Notes under the pieces: model-generated
What the model was told of the DNA's origin: nothing
What the model saw: only the letters and a program-made list of their open reading frames with translations
Databases searched by the model: none
Part shown: positions 44,469 to 56,567 of the stretch, piece by piece
Numbering within the stretch: the first letter of the stretch is position 1
Layout: each line of letters starts with the position of its first letter
Program-made: the position numbers and the translations under genes
Origin: Orobanche coerulescens
Lineage: Eukaryota; Streptophyta; Magnoliopsida; Lamiales; Orobanchaceae
Length of the DNA: 64,000 nucleotides
Direction of reading: 5' to 3'
NCBI GenBank assembly: GCA_033398695.1
Contig: CM065802.1
Span: 145,128,096-145,192,095, forward strand

Positions 44469-46664
44469 TGTAATACCACAGTATTACATGCTATTTCACG
44501 TTGGGCGATCATTTCTATTTCATCTATTTAATAAATAAATATACTCCGTCATGATAAACGTATTTTGGATGATGTGTTCGTACTGTTTTAACATGAATAA
44601 AGATTTTCCACGCCTGTTATTCTTGTATCATGATTGTATGATGATTGATGATTTGTCGGTGACGTACCTCGATGTCGTTGGGCAATTATCGGTGCGAATA
44701 TGACGGTGGCCAATGTCTTGTTCCCCAAGAGATTACTCGACGAGATTGAGAGGGAGTCGCGTTATAGGAATCGATTTGATAATAACTTATTATACAAACT
44801 GAAACTTACGTACGTTAAAAACTATGTATTACGTACGCTAAGTATGTGCCATTACGTACGCTAAAAGTTATGCCTTACGTACGTAACATGGTATCGGTCT
44901 TCGGATAAGGAATCTTCGTCGGATGATACATCGTCAGACCAACTTTCGGCGCGATAGCGATAGGCAAGTCAATGGGTGTTACGTACATTAGCCGTCTTTC
45001 GTTACGTACGTAACGATGTATGTAAAATAGTCCAGCAAAATTCTGAGTCTTTACTTACGTACGTTAAGCTCTCAATGATAATGTACGTAACATGTCTTAC
45101 GTACGTAAAGCTTCAGGCCTAACGTACGTAAAGCCATTCCGGATTTTTATAAGGACACCCTCCCTTTCATTTCTTTCGACCCAAAACTCACTCTTTGTTC
45201 TTCATACTATCCTCAACCCTCTCTAAGTCGGTTTTTAGCCTCCCTAATCAAGTGTTATCCTGTTGGAGTAAGTTGATCAAGCTCCGGAGGAGGTTTTGAA
45301 GGTGCTACCCTTTCGTTCTTCGTCGTCCTTCGCCGTTCTCCATTCTCTTTTGTCATCTGAGGTAAGTCTATCAAATCTTGAACTCATTTTAGTGTTGTTA
45401 TACGAGCTATACTAAATTTCGAATGCTTTGGGTAGTACTCGTAATTGAATGGGAACTCATAACCGAATTGTTAATCACCAACAACTTATAATCATCTTGT
45501 TGTAGATTTCAATTATAATCCGATTACCATATCGTAAGAACGTTAATAATCCTTTGATGAACTAACTAACGACGATCAAATCGAATAAGTAATCAAACAT
45601 GTTAAGTTTGGGGAATTAGTGCTTAATCATTCAATTCTAGTAATTTAAACTAAAATTAGTGATGTAATTACAATGGCCTGGAACCATAATCATGACATAG
45701 AGATGTTGTATTAGAACATCAATCAACGAGATGATAGATTGTAAAATGGCAAACCGAGGAAACTAGTAAAACGCATTATGGTCACAAATAGAGAAATCCG
45801 ATTTTGACGACATGAACAATCAAGTTTAGGATCCTTACGGGACGGGGAGGATTGTCATTAATCATCATTATTACTACAAAATGTTAATCGACAAACATGT
45901 AATAGGTTGGGCTTTCGGGTGTGGTCATTCGAGCCGTCGTGTTATCAAGGAAGTAACTCTCGTCGGATTTGAGGCAAGTGAATCTTGCTCGGACCTTACG
46001 TATTAATATTTCAGAATTTTGCATGTGTTACTGTCTATGGTAAGGTGCTCATCTTATCTGTCTCGTCCGGAGTATTCCTGTGTAGATACTTCCGTGACCC
46101 TTGGCTGCGGCCTTGGGAGTTTATATGTTGATATATATTGCGGAACTGTGTTGAGGGATAAAACCTGAATGGTACCCATGTCCGGAGTATTCCTGTGTAG
46201 ATACTTCCGTGACCCTTGGTTGCGACCTTGGGAGTTTATGTGCTGATAAAAGGAATGACGTTAAATTGAATATTCAGTGATGACCTTGTTTCTGAATTCA
46301 TTTGATTCTATCATTGAAGTTTGTTCGAAATGTCTGACCTGGTTTGGCTGACACGATACGTCGTGTTAGGCAAATTTGTTGAATATGTGCAGGATATTCC
46401 CGAAGGTTCCGGTCAGGTCTGAGCAGTGTTGGAAAGGAGGCTTGTTATTTCTTAAACTAAATTTGAATAATCCACGTTGTGTAATAACCGTATGAACGGA
46501 CTTTGTCACCTTTTATATTTCGGATGTATGAACGCTTTCATTTGAACATTTCCGCAAATTACTTGTTAAATAAATTGTTTTTGAAACCTCTTTTAAAACT
46601 CGCCTTGTGGGTCCCACCCGGGACTCACGTCACTATGACGTCCTGCTTAATTTGGGGCGTTACA
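44469..46664 (+). repeat. GE left LTR
   Basis: 2,196 bp, TGTAATACCAC...GGCGTTACA. It holds the TTACGTACGTAA/TTACGTACGCTA array (44806-45132), TATA box (45148-45153), a two-copy ~70-bp repeat starting near 46066 and 46181, a stem-loop (46348-46369) and the U5 hairpin (46607-46628). The R/U5 part is clearly homologous to the GA LTR; the remainder is diverged. Confidence 0.95.
45148..45153 (+). promoter_or_regulatory. TATA box of the GE left LTR (TATAAG)
   Basis: TATAAG lies 16 bp after the palindrome array. The right LTR has TATATAAG at 52236-52243, a better match to the consensus. Confidence 0.55.
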
Positions 46665-46669
46665 GAAAA

Positions 46670-46682
46670 TGGTATCAGAGCC
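46670..46682 (+). other. Primer binding site, tRNA-iMet type (GE)
   Basis: TGGTATCAGAGCC lies 5 bp after the LTR end, an exact match to the canonical plant iMet site. Confidence 0.95.
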
Positions 46683-46890
46683 GAAAACTCACGTGGAAAG
46701 TGTATCAAAATATTTTCTTTGAAAACGTTTTTCCTTCAAAAGTCCAACACTCCTGGCGACCGTAACTCATCGAGGAATGTCGAGGTAAAGTACACTTAAA
46801 CTCCTAAAAATCAGGTATAATGTTTGAATTTAGTAAAAACTCAGAGACTGTTGTACTAAACTAACCTTTTAGATCGAGCGATCATCACTA

Positions 46891-49800
46891 ATGGCACGTC
46901 GTGGAGATAGAAGGAACGTAAACGCTGCACAGGGTTCCGCTATGAATCAACAGGAAGACAGGAATACCGGTGAAACTAACCCAGCCGGGAATCAGCCACC
47001 GCCCGTTAATCAGAAAGAACAGGAGGCGAAAAATCAGAACAACGGGGGATTTGATCCGGCCTTTGTCCAGACCCTCGCACAGGCCATTTCTATGGGAATC
47101 GCTCAGGTTAACCGGGCAGAACGCGTACCGGTCATTGACATCAAAGAGAATGCTGGGAAGGACCATTGGCTGGGAGAAATGCTGAAGGCCAGACCACCAT
47201 TATTCGATGGATCAGGGGATAAGCACGTGCATGATTGGATCTCCGAGATGGAGACTGCCTTCGAGGTGATCGATTTCCCAGGGAACCGAAAGGTACCGCT
47301 CGGAATCAACCAGCTCCGCGACACTGCAGCCCGATGGTGGAGGACCTATAAGCCGGAGGACAGAGTAGTCGGATGGACTGAGTTTTCCAAACTATTGAGC
47401 GACGAGTACTGCCCCCGATCAGCACAGACTGCTCGAGCGCGGAGTTTCTTCAGTGCAGGACCTCAGGACTTACCAGTACCCGAAATCATTCGAGCTTACA
47501 GGACCGAACTAAGCTATGTCGCACAGATGGTCCCATCGGAAGATCAACGAATTTGCCATCTTGCTCAATGGTTGCCGGAAGATGTCTAACGTTATGCGAC
47601 TGGGTTTCACTGCACCACCCTGAGGGCATATGAGGACGTGGTCACAGCATATGCTGGTACGGTTGTCAGTTCGGATGCCGGGCATAACCAGAAGAAGCAA
47701 AAGATATCTAATCAGTCTGGAAGCTCTAGCAAAATGAACTCGGGAATTGGGTTCTCCTCTAAATCAGCAGCTTCGTCCCAACAGAAAGGAGCATCTGACG
47801 GGCCCTCTCGCCGGAGCTGTTTTAATTGTGGCATAGCGGGGCATACCATGAGTCAGTGTCGTAAGGCGTCTACAAAGTGTTTTTCATGCAGAAATGGTGG
47901 GCACATGTCTCGCTACTGTTCACGGATCAAAACTGCACAAATTTCAGCCCCTCATAGTCAGCAAGGCTCGGTTCAGACATCCAGAGCATCTTCCATGTCC
48001 GACTATCGATCCCCACCGTACCAAACTCCTCCTTATGATGCTGGAAGAGGACGTGGCCGTGGGGGAGGCACTACACCCTCCTCGGGGACACTGCCATCCC
48101 GCGTGTTCGAACTAAGGGCCACTGATAACCAGATTGCACCTGCTGTCTCATGTACACTTCTTATTAATTCCCAGCCTGTTCATGTACTGTTTGATACTGG
48201 AGCGACCCATTCGTTCATATCCATGGAATGTGTTAACCGTTTAAATCTTCCTTGTGTACCTTGTGAATCTTTTACTGTTAAGCTACCCGAGGGTAGCAGG
48301 GTGGCGGGTAATTTTGTAGTTCGAAACTGCCCGATCCGCGTCGATAGTCAGGGCTGGACAGCAAATCTCATGGTTTTTCCACTTCAGAACGAAGACGTTA
48401 TTTTGGGTATGGACTGGATGACAATGCACAGGACGGTACTAGACACCTATCACCTGACAGTTTCCATTACAACTCCTGACGGTGTTACTCACATAATCAG
48501 AGGCCGGGAACACTTTAGTACTAAGGGGTCCCTCAATCTCTTTACAGCGGGAGTATCTTGTGACGAACAGAAAACATATTATTTGTGTTATATTCTTCAA
48601 GAGGGCACATCACGATTGTCAGTTTCTAATATTCCCACAGTAAGCGAATTTTTGGACATTTTTCCCGATGAATTACCAGGATTGCCGCCACGACGGGAGG
48701 TCGATCTTTCTATTGAACTTGAGCCAGGGAAGACACCTATCTCCAAGGCACCATACAGGAAGGCACCAACTGAGATGAAGGAATTAAACTTACAACTCGA
48801 GGAATTGCTAAGGAAGGGGCTCGTTCGTCCGAGCACTTCGCCATGGGGTGCGCCGGTCCTTTTTGTAAAGAAGAAGGACAACTCCCTACGCTTGTGTATC
48901 GATTACAGGGAACTAAATAAAGTCACTATTAAGAACCGTTACCCACTTCCAAGGATTGATGATTTATTGGATCAACTATAGGGAGCGACTGTGTTTTCAA
49001 CGATCGATTTACGTTCTGGATATCACCAATTGAGAATTCGAGAAGAGGATATTCCAGAGACCACATTTTGATCGAGGTACGGACACTACGAGTACATGGT
49101 GGTGTCGTTTGGATTGACTAATGCCCCAGCTATTTTTATGGAATTGATGAACAAGGTTCTGATAGAATTTCTCGACAAGTGTGTGGTAGTCTTTATCGAC
49201 GACATTTTGATCTATTCCCGGAGCCGACAGGAGCATGAGGAACACTTGAGGCAGGTGTTAAACGTTTTGAGGCAACACCAACTTTATGCCAAACTTTCTA
49301 AATGCGAGTTCTGGATGCCGGAGGTGACCTTTTTGGGACATGTGATTTCGGCAGAAGGCGTTAAGGTAGATCCCCAGAAGATTGAGACAGTCATGAGTTG
49401 GGACCACCAAGAAATGTCAAGGAAGTGAGGAGTTTTCTGGGATTGGAAGGATATTATCGACGGTTTGTCGAAGCTTTTTCTAGTATTGCTCGGCCGATGA
49501 CGAATCTACTAAGGAAGAGTACCATGTTTGTCTGGACAACGGATTTTCAGGAAAGCTTCAACGAACTAAAGAGGAAGCTGACTACTGCGCCAGTACTGGT
49601 ACTACCGCAGGGCACAGAAGGATTCGTAAGAGACACCGACGCGTCTAAGCATGGACTTGGATGTGTATTCATGCAAAAGAACAGAGTTATTGCATACACC
49701 TCTCGACAACTTCAACCATATGAGGTGAACTATCCGACACACGATTTGGAGCTGACTGCGGTGGTTCATGCCCTTAAGATTCAGAGACACTACCTTTATG

Positions 49801-51527
49801 GGGTTACCTGTAAAATCTTTACGGACCACAAGAGTTTAAAATACATCTTTACCCAGAGGGAGTTAAACATGAGACAGAGGCGTTGGCTAGAACTGATTAA
49901 AGATTACGATGTGGAGATTTTATATCACCCAGGGAAGGCTAACGTCGTAGCAGATGCCCTGAGTCGGAAAACTGCACAGTAGATGACACTATTCGGTTTA
50001 ACGGTGCAGTCGGAATTGCAACAAGATCTAAAGAGAAATGGCATTGAAGTATGGATACAACGCCGCCAGGGACAGTTATGCTCAATTAACATTCATTCAT
50101 CCTTGCTAGACGAGATGCGCCTAGCACAGATGGAAGACCTAGAACTTCGTGCGATCGGCGCAAGGGCCGAAGGGGGATTTATTTCAGACTACAGGATCCA
50201 AGGAAACTTGGTGAGGTTTAAGAACAGAATTTGTATTCCACCAAATGACGAGCTTAAGAAAACTATACTCAGGGAAGCTCATTCTACTCCCTATTCGGTG
50301 CATCCCGGGGCGAGCAAGATGTATAAGGATTTGCGGAAGAGCTTCTGGTGGAAGAACATGAAACAGGAGGTAGCGAGGTTCGTTGCTCGATGCATGACAT
50401 GTCAACAGGTGAAGATTGAACACTGCAGGCCGGCCGGAATCATGCAGCCTTTACCCATTCCGGAATGGAAATGGGAGAGCATATCAATGGATTTTGTCAC
50501 CAAGTTACCAGTGACGGCGGGAGGAAAGGACACGATATGGGTCATTGTAGACCGACTGACGAAGTCAGCACATTTCGTTCCAATTCAGGAGACCACCGGG
50601 ACAGAGCAGCTGGCCACCATCTTCATCCGAGAAATCGTAAGGCTACATGGCGTTCCCTCGGGGATTATATCAGATAGAGATACTAGATATGTGTCCCGCT
50701 TCTGGAAGGCTGTCCACAAGGCTATGGGTACTCAGTTACATTTCAGCACGGCCTATCACCCTCAAATAGATGGATAGACAGAACGTACTATACAAACTCT
50801 GGAGGATATATTAAGAGCGTGTGTACTCGATTGGGGTAAGGATTGGGCCAAACACCTCTGCTTGGTGGAATTTTCATACAACAACAGCTGGCATGCAAGC
50901 ATAGGCATGGCACCCTTCGAGGCCTTGTACGGTAGAAGGTGCAAGTCTCCTCTATGTTGGGATGATGCTTCCGATGTCATCGCTACTGAGTTGGATCTGA
51001 TCCAGGAATCTATTAAGAAGATTCTCATCGTTCGAAAACACATGTTGGTAGCTCAGAGCCGCCAAAAGTCATATGCTACGGACCGCCAGCGACCGTTAGA
51101 ATTTATGGTCGGGGACCACGTTTGGGTCAAAGTATCACCAATGCGGGGTGTTCGACGCTTCGGCCAGAAGGGCAAACTGAGCCCGAGATTTATTGGCCCG
51201 TTCGAAATACTGGACCGAGTTGGTAAGCTTGCTTATCGACTCGCACTGCCACCTTCATTAGACGGGGTGCATAACGTCTTCCACGTTTCCCAGCTGAGGA
51301 AGTACGTGTACGACCCAAGCCACAAGATTAATTTCGAGGAGGTGGAGATTTCTAATGATGCTACCTTTAGAGAAGTCCCAAACACGATTTTGGATCGACG
51401 CGTAAAGACTCTAAGGAATAAGTACATACCTCTTGTAAAAGTTCAATGGTCGCACCATGGCATAGAAGAAGCGACTTGGGAGACCGAGACGAGCATGAAG
51501 AAAAATCATCCTGAGTTATTTTGTTAG
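46891..51527 (+). pseudogene. GE Gag-Pol polyprotein with chromodomain
   Basis: ATG at 46891 (MARRGDRRNVNAAQGSAMNQ) opens a frame of about 1,545 codons. In order: capsid (WISEMETAFEVIDF, RDTAARWWRTYKPEDRV); two CCHC knuckles at about 47818-47925 ([28 protein letters not shown]); protease DTGA at about 48193; RT with [20 protein letters not shown] and [10 protein letters not shown] (49189-49215); RNase H with [11 protein letters not shown]; integrase HHCC (HSTPYSVHPG...CMTCQQVKIEH) and core [32 protein letters not shown]; chromodomain ending VQWSHHGIEEATWETE. Breaks: TAA 47587-47589, TAG 48979-48981, TGA 49069-49071, one base lost near 49404, TAG 49980-49982, TAG 50775-50777. Four of the five stops are C-to-T changes relative to GA. 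Catalytic residues are otherwise kept. Length and order are normal for Tekay/Del. Confidence 0.93.
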
Positions 51528-51548
51528 TTTAGGGATGAAACTATTTTT

Positions 51549-51561
51549 AAGGGGAGTGGTA
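51549..51561 (+). other. Polypurine tract of GE
   Basis: AAGGGGAGTGGTA directly precedes the right LTR start TGTAATACC. Confidence 0.9.
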
Positions 51562-53754
51562 TGTAATACCACCAGTATTACATGCTATTTCACGTTGGGC
51601 GATCATTTCTATTTCATCTATTTAATAAATAAATGTACCCCGTCATGATAAACGTATTTTGGATGATGTGTTCGTACTGTTTTAACATGAATAAAGATTG
51701 TCCACGCCTGTTATTCTTGTATCGGGATTGTATGAGGATTGATGATTTGTCGGTGACGTACCTCGATGTCGTTGGGCAATTATCGGTGCGAATATGACGG
51801 TGGCCAACGTCTTGTTTCCTGAGAGATTACTCGACGAGATTGAGAGGGAGTCGCGTTATAGGAATCAATGTGATAATAACTTATTATACAAACTGAAACT
51901 TACGTACATTAAAAACTATGTATTACGTACGCTAAGTATGTGCCATTACGTACGCTAAAGGTTATGCCTTATGTACGTAACATGGTTTCGGTCTTCGGAT
52001 AAGGAATCTTCGTCGGATGATACATCGTCAGACCAACTTTTGGCGCGATAGCAACAGGCAAGTCAACGGGTGTTACATACGTTAGCCGTCTTTCGATACG
52101 TAACGATGTGTGTAAAATAATCCAGCAAAATTCTGAGTCTATACTTACGTACGTTAAGCTCTCAATGATAACGTACGTAACATGGCTTACGTACGTAAAT
52201 CTTCAGGCCTAACGTACGTAAAGCCATTCCGGATTTATATAAGGACACCCTCCCTTTCATTTCTTCCGACCCAAAACTCACTCTTTGTTCTTCATACTAT
52301 CCTCAACCCTCTCTAAGTCGGTTTTTAGCCTCCCTAATCAAGTGTTATCCTGTTGGAGTAAGTTGATCAAGCTCCGGAGGAGGTTTTCAAGGTGCTACCC
52401 TTTCGTTCTTCATCGTCCCTCGCCGTTCTTCATTCGCTTTTGTCATCTGAGGTAAGTCTATCAAATCTTGAACTCATTTGAGTGTTGTTATACGAGCTAT
52501 ACTAAATTTCGAATGCTTTGGGTAGTACTCGTAATTGAATGGGAACTCATAACCGAATTGTTAATCACCAACACCTTATAATCATCTTGTTGTAGATTTC
52601 AATTATAATCCGATTACCATATCGTAAGAACGTTAATAATCCTTTGATGAACTAACTAACGACGATCAAATCAGATAAGTAATCAAACATGTTAAGTTCG
52701 GGGAATTAGTGCTTAATCATTCCATTCTAGTAATTTAAACTAAAATTAGTGATGTAATTACAATGGCCTGGAACCATAATCACGACATAGAGATGTTGTA
52801 TTAGAACATTAATCAACGAGATGATAGATTGTAAAATGGCAAACCGAGGAAACTAGTAAAACGCATTATGGTCACAAATAGACAAATCCGATTTTGACGA
52901 CATGAACAATAAAGTTTAGGATCCTTACGGGACGGGGAGGATTGTCATTAATCATCATTATTACTACAAAATGTTAATCGACAAACATGTAATAGGTTGG
53001 GCTTTCGGGTGTGGTCATTCGAGCCGTCGTGTTATCAAGGAAGTAACTCTCGTCGGATTTGAGGCAAGTGAATCTTGCTCGGACCTTACGTATTAATATT
53101 TCAGAATTTTGCATGTGTTACTGTCTATGGTAAGGTGCTCGTCTTATCTGTCTCGTCCGGAGTATTCCGGTGTAGATACTTCCGTGACCCTTGGCTGCGG
53201 CCTTGGGAGTTTATATGTTGATATATATTGTGGAACTGTGTTGAGGGATAAAACCTGAATGGTACCCATGTCCGGAGTATTCCTGTGTAGATACTTCTGT
53301 GACCCTTGGTTGCGACCTTGGGAGTTTATGTGCTGATAAAAGGAATGACGTTAAATTGAATATTCTGTGATGACCTTGTTTCTGAATTCATTTGATTCTA
53401 TCATTGAAGTTTGTTCGAAATGTCTGACCTGGTTTGGCTGACACGATACGTCGTGTCAGGCAAATTTGTTGAATATGTGCAGGATATTCCCGAAGGTTCT
53501 GGTCAGGTCTGAGCAGTGTTGGAAAGGAGGCTTGTTATTTCTTAAACTAAATTTGAATAATCCACGTTGTATAATAACCGTATGAACAGACTTTGTCACC
53601 TGTTATATTTCGGATGTATGAACGGTTTTATTTGAACATTTCCGCAAATTACTTGTTAAATAAATTTTTTTTGAAACCTCTTTTAAAACTCCCCTTGTGG
53701 GTCCCACCCGGGACTCATGGCACTGTGACGTCTGGCTTAATTTGGGGCGTTACA
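51562..53754 (+). repeat. GE right LTR
   Basis: 2,193 bp, the partner of 44469-46664, with array 51899-52222, TATATAAG at 52236, the repeat at about 53156 and 53271, a perfect 9-bp stem-loop at 53438-53459, and the U5 hairpin at 53697-53718 with one end pair lost by C-to-T. Confidence 0.95.
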
Positions 53755-53854
53755 CTTTGGCTTCGATAGCGCACGCTATCAAGGGAAGGATAGCGCACGC
53801 TAGGGCTGTAGCGCACGCTAAATACAAGTTTTAGCGCACGCTAGTAATGTGCAG

Positions 53855-53862
53855 TATAAATA
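53855..53862 (+). promoter_or_regulatory. TATA box of LTR D1 (TATAAATA)
   Basis: TATAAATA lies 10 bp after the palindrome array. D2 has TATATATA in the same context at 60110-60117 (both preceded by GCAG). Confidence 0.65.
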
Positions 53863-55356
53863 TGGGCAGACGAGTGTTAAGATGCATTTCACCTATTTTC
53901 TTCACTTCAACCGATAGAGAGAGTTCTTAGAGAGGAGTTTGAGGTTCCAAACACTTAAGTTGATCGTTCCTAACAACATTTGAAGCTTGGAAGTGATTGA
54001 GAACGGATTCAACCTTGGGATTCAATCCATTCCTTCAAAGAGGTAATTACTCTTCACCTTTGGATTTCGTTTTGGATTGAATGTTGATGTTCTTGAGTTG
54101 ACGATTATCATATAAACAAGTTGATAAGCATGATTATGAGATTGATTACTGAATTATGATGATGATGTTGTTGATATATGGATATGGATATGATTCTTGT
54201 GGTTGAATTGTGTTGTTCGTCTTCTTGAGATAAGTTGGTTAATCCTCCTCATTTTTGGATGATTGTTTTCATGTTAAAGGATATCGGATTACATTGTTTT
54301 GATGACTATGAACATGGTTTCGAATCACTTAGTATTCTTGAAAACTTTTGATAAATAGAACATAGCAAGACGATTGTATATGGAATTACCGGTATTTTTG
54401 GATATGAAGATTGAATGTTCGTTAAGTCATGTTGATTGATGATTCATCTTGGAATACGTTTTACTTTACATTCGTATCCGTAATCGCAAGGTATTAAGTT
54501 GATACTTGTAAGGCATGCAATTGTATAACATTAGCGCACGTTAGCTGAACTGGCTAACGCACGCTAACTGAAATGACTTAGCATACGCTATGGTGTATGA
54601 TTAACGTGTGCTAAGTGGACATGCAGTGTAGTATATCGTGTTGTGTTTATGAATTCATGTTGGTTTGAGTCGGATTGTTCAGACTATGTTTAACCGAGAT
54701 ATTGTAGAACCGTTAGGTTTGTTGATTGGTTATATCGGTTGTTGATTATTATCGAATGTGTGTTAATCGATTATTGTAATAGGTTGATATTGTTGATCGG
54801 TGATTAGAACCATGCTTTGCGGTCGTGTTCGAGAATGTTCGTAGATTGCTTTGGTTGGGGCTGAGGAGTTCATAGACGAACGCAATGGAATTGGTAACGG
54901 CTTCCTCATCATTGTATCGGTATCGAGGCAAGTTATTACTTGCTTAGTTATAATGTTTAATGAATGGTTTCAGTTTCATTTCGTTTATAATGCATATAGC
55001 TATGATTATTATCGTGAACTATGGGGATTGGATTGTATATCGTTTTTCCGATTTTGGAGTTAAATCATAATGTATATGATTTACATTTGTTATTGGTATA
55101 CTTGGGTATCGAGGATATATTATGGTAAAGACGAGTATATCAGTTATCTATAGTCTATGGTACTTTTGGATCGTCGAATATTGAGGAAATTGTTGGTGAT
55201 GGTTTTGACATCGAGATTGCTCTCGAAGGACTCGGGGCAAGTATTCTAATCATTTTTGTCATTTTCTGTCGATCATATTGTGATACATTCGTGTATTGTT
55301 GTTGTCATGCATTTGTGTATTGTTGTTAATATGCATTTTTGCATTGTTGTCGTATG

Positions 55357-55597
55357 TCCACCATGCGTTGGTCCGAAGGGATCATCATGGGAATCTATAG
55401 CTGTGTGGGCTGGATCGTTGGACAGGTATTTCCACCATGCATTGGTCCGACGGGATCATCATGGGAATCTATGCTGTGTGCGCTGGATCGCTGGATTACC
55501 ATGTGTTGTTATTGTGCATATGTATATTGTTAGTTATCCACCTTGTGTTGATCTAACATGGTCATCTTGGGATCTATGCTGTGTATGCTGGATCATC
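55357..55597. repeat. Three-copy ~65-bp repeat in LTR D1
   Basis: Copies begin at 55357, 55431 and 55537. They share TCCACCATGC, GGGATCATCATGGGAATCTA and GCTGGATC in the first two; the third is more diverged. The spacing is 74 and 106 bp. Confidence 0.85.
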
Positions 55598-56567
55598 AGA
55601 TTTCCATTGAGTATACATTGTTGTTATTGTTGTGGGCATATTGAGGTCATCATGTGAGTATGCATTTGTAGGTCTTGTGTTAGGACTATGTCTGTATGTG
55701 GTATTGATCTGATCTCGGATTAGACTAACGTGATTCGTCGTGGCATTGTGTAACTCGAGGTATGTTCTGTATTTTCTTTTTGGTATTCGTCTTTGGATGG
55801 ACAGTCGATTATCGTGTTGATATTATCCGATGGATTGAATTGGCCAGAGTTGGTATAATTTCCATATCGCGAGTTATGATGAGGTTTTGAGAATCTTGGG
55901 TATTGTTTGAGGTACACTATAGATGTTATGTTTGCGTTTATTGGTTAATCAAGATTACGAGATGTGCAATATGATAAGCTTTATTTTGATGAGGATTATT
56001 CGAGTAGGTAAAGTTACGGCGGTAAGATTACATTGGTCGTATTCTTACTTAGTATTTTCATTTGTATGTAATTATTGACGTGATGTGATTGATATCATTG
56101 TTGGTTATTATGGCTGACCCCGTCGTGGGCTTTCTTTTTAGGTTCTTGGGATATCGAGCTTGTAGCGGTCGTGAAGAGATGAGCTTCCCGGAGGATACTA
56201 GCTAGGGCATGTGAATTGAGTTTCCTGATCAGTTGTTGTATTCCACTGCTAGAATATTTTTAACTGTTGTCTTTTCCGCTGCGTGAGTATTTTTAAATGA
56301 CCTTTCGTTATCTGGTAACTCAGGTTACTTTGGAAAATCGTTTTCTAAACTATTGGGTTTCGGCTATTTGGCCTTGTACTTTCAAATGAGAGTTTTCGAC
56401 GGTATTCATAAATGAGTTTTATAAAGTCTTTGAATATTTTAAAGATATTACCGTCATCGCCGCTTAGGCGTATTTGAAATGTTTGTTAAAATGTCTTTTA
56501 GCCTTGTGGGTTCCGTCTCGGGGCCCACGGCGCTGTAATATTCCTGGATGGCTTTGGGGGTGTTACA

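Larger units (their letters stand above)
44469..53754 (+). mobile_element. Full-length Tekay/Del-like chromovirus element GE
   Basis: This is a complete 9,286-bp element on the plus strand: LTR 44469-46664, iMet primer site 46670-46682, gag-pol 46891-51527, polypurine tract 51549-51561, LTR 51562-53754. Perfect CTTTG duplications are on both sides. It sits in the U3 of LTR D1. The two LTRs are nearly the same length (2,196 and 2,193 bp) and look only a few percent different by eye, so this is among the younger insertions. The coding frame has five stops and one frameshift. Confidence 0.95.
53755..56567 (+). repeat. LTR D1, right part (with right CTTTG copy of GE at 53755-53759)
   Basis: Continuation of 43988-44468. 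It holds AGCGCACGCTA palindromes (53766-53845), a TATAAATA box (53855-53862), a second small palindrome cluster (54531-54612), a three-copy repeat (55357-55597) and a U5 hairpin (56506-56528), ending GGGTGTTACA at 56567. The next base is copia RNase H coding sequence, not a primer site, so D1 is a solo LTR or a 3' LTR inserted in element F. The frame at 55256-55657 is made by the repeat and is not a gene. Confidence 0.8.

Noticed and set aside
55256..55657. A 133-codon forward frame in the D1 LTR, rich in Val, Ile and Cys, looking like a small membrane protein.
   Set aside because: It is produced by the three-copy LTR repeat and a TTG/TGT-rich stretch; it lies in U5-like LTR sequence and has no family resemblance.
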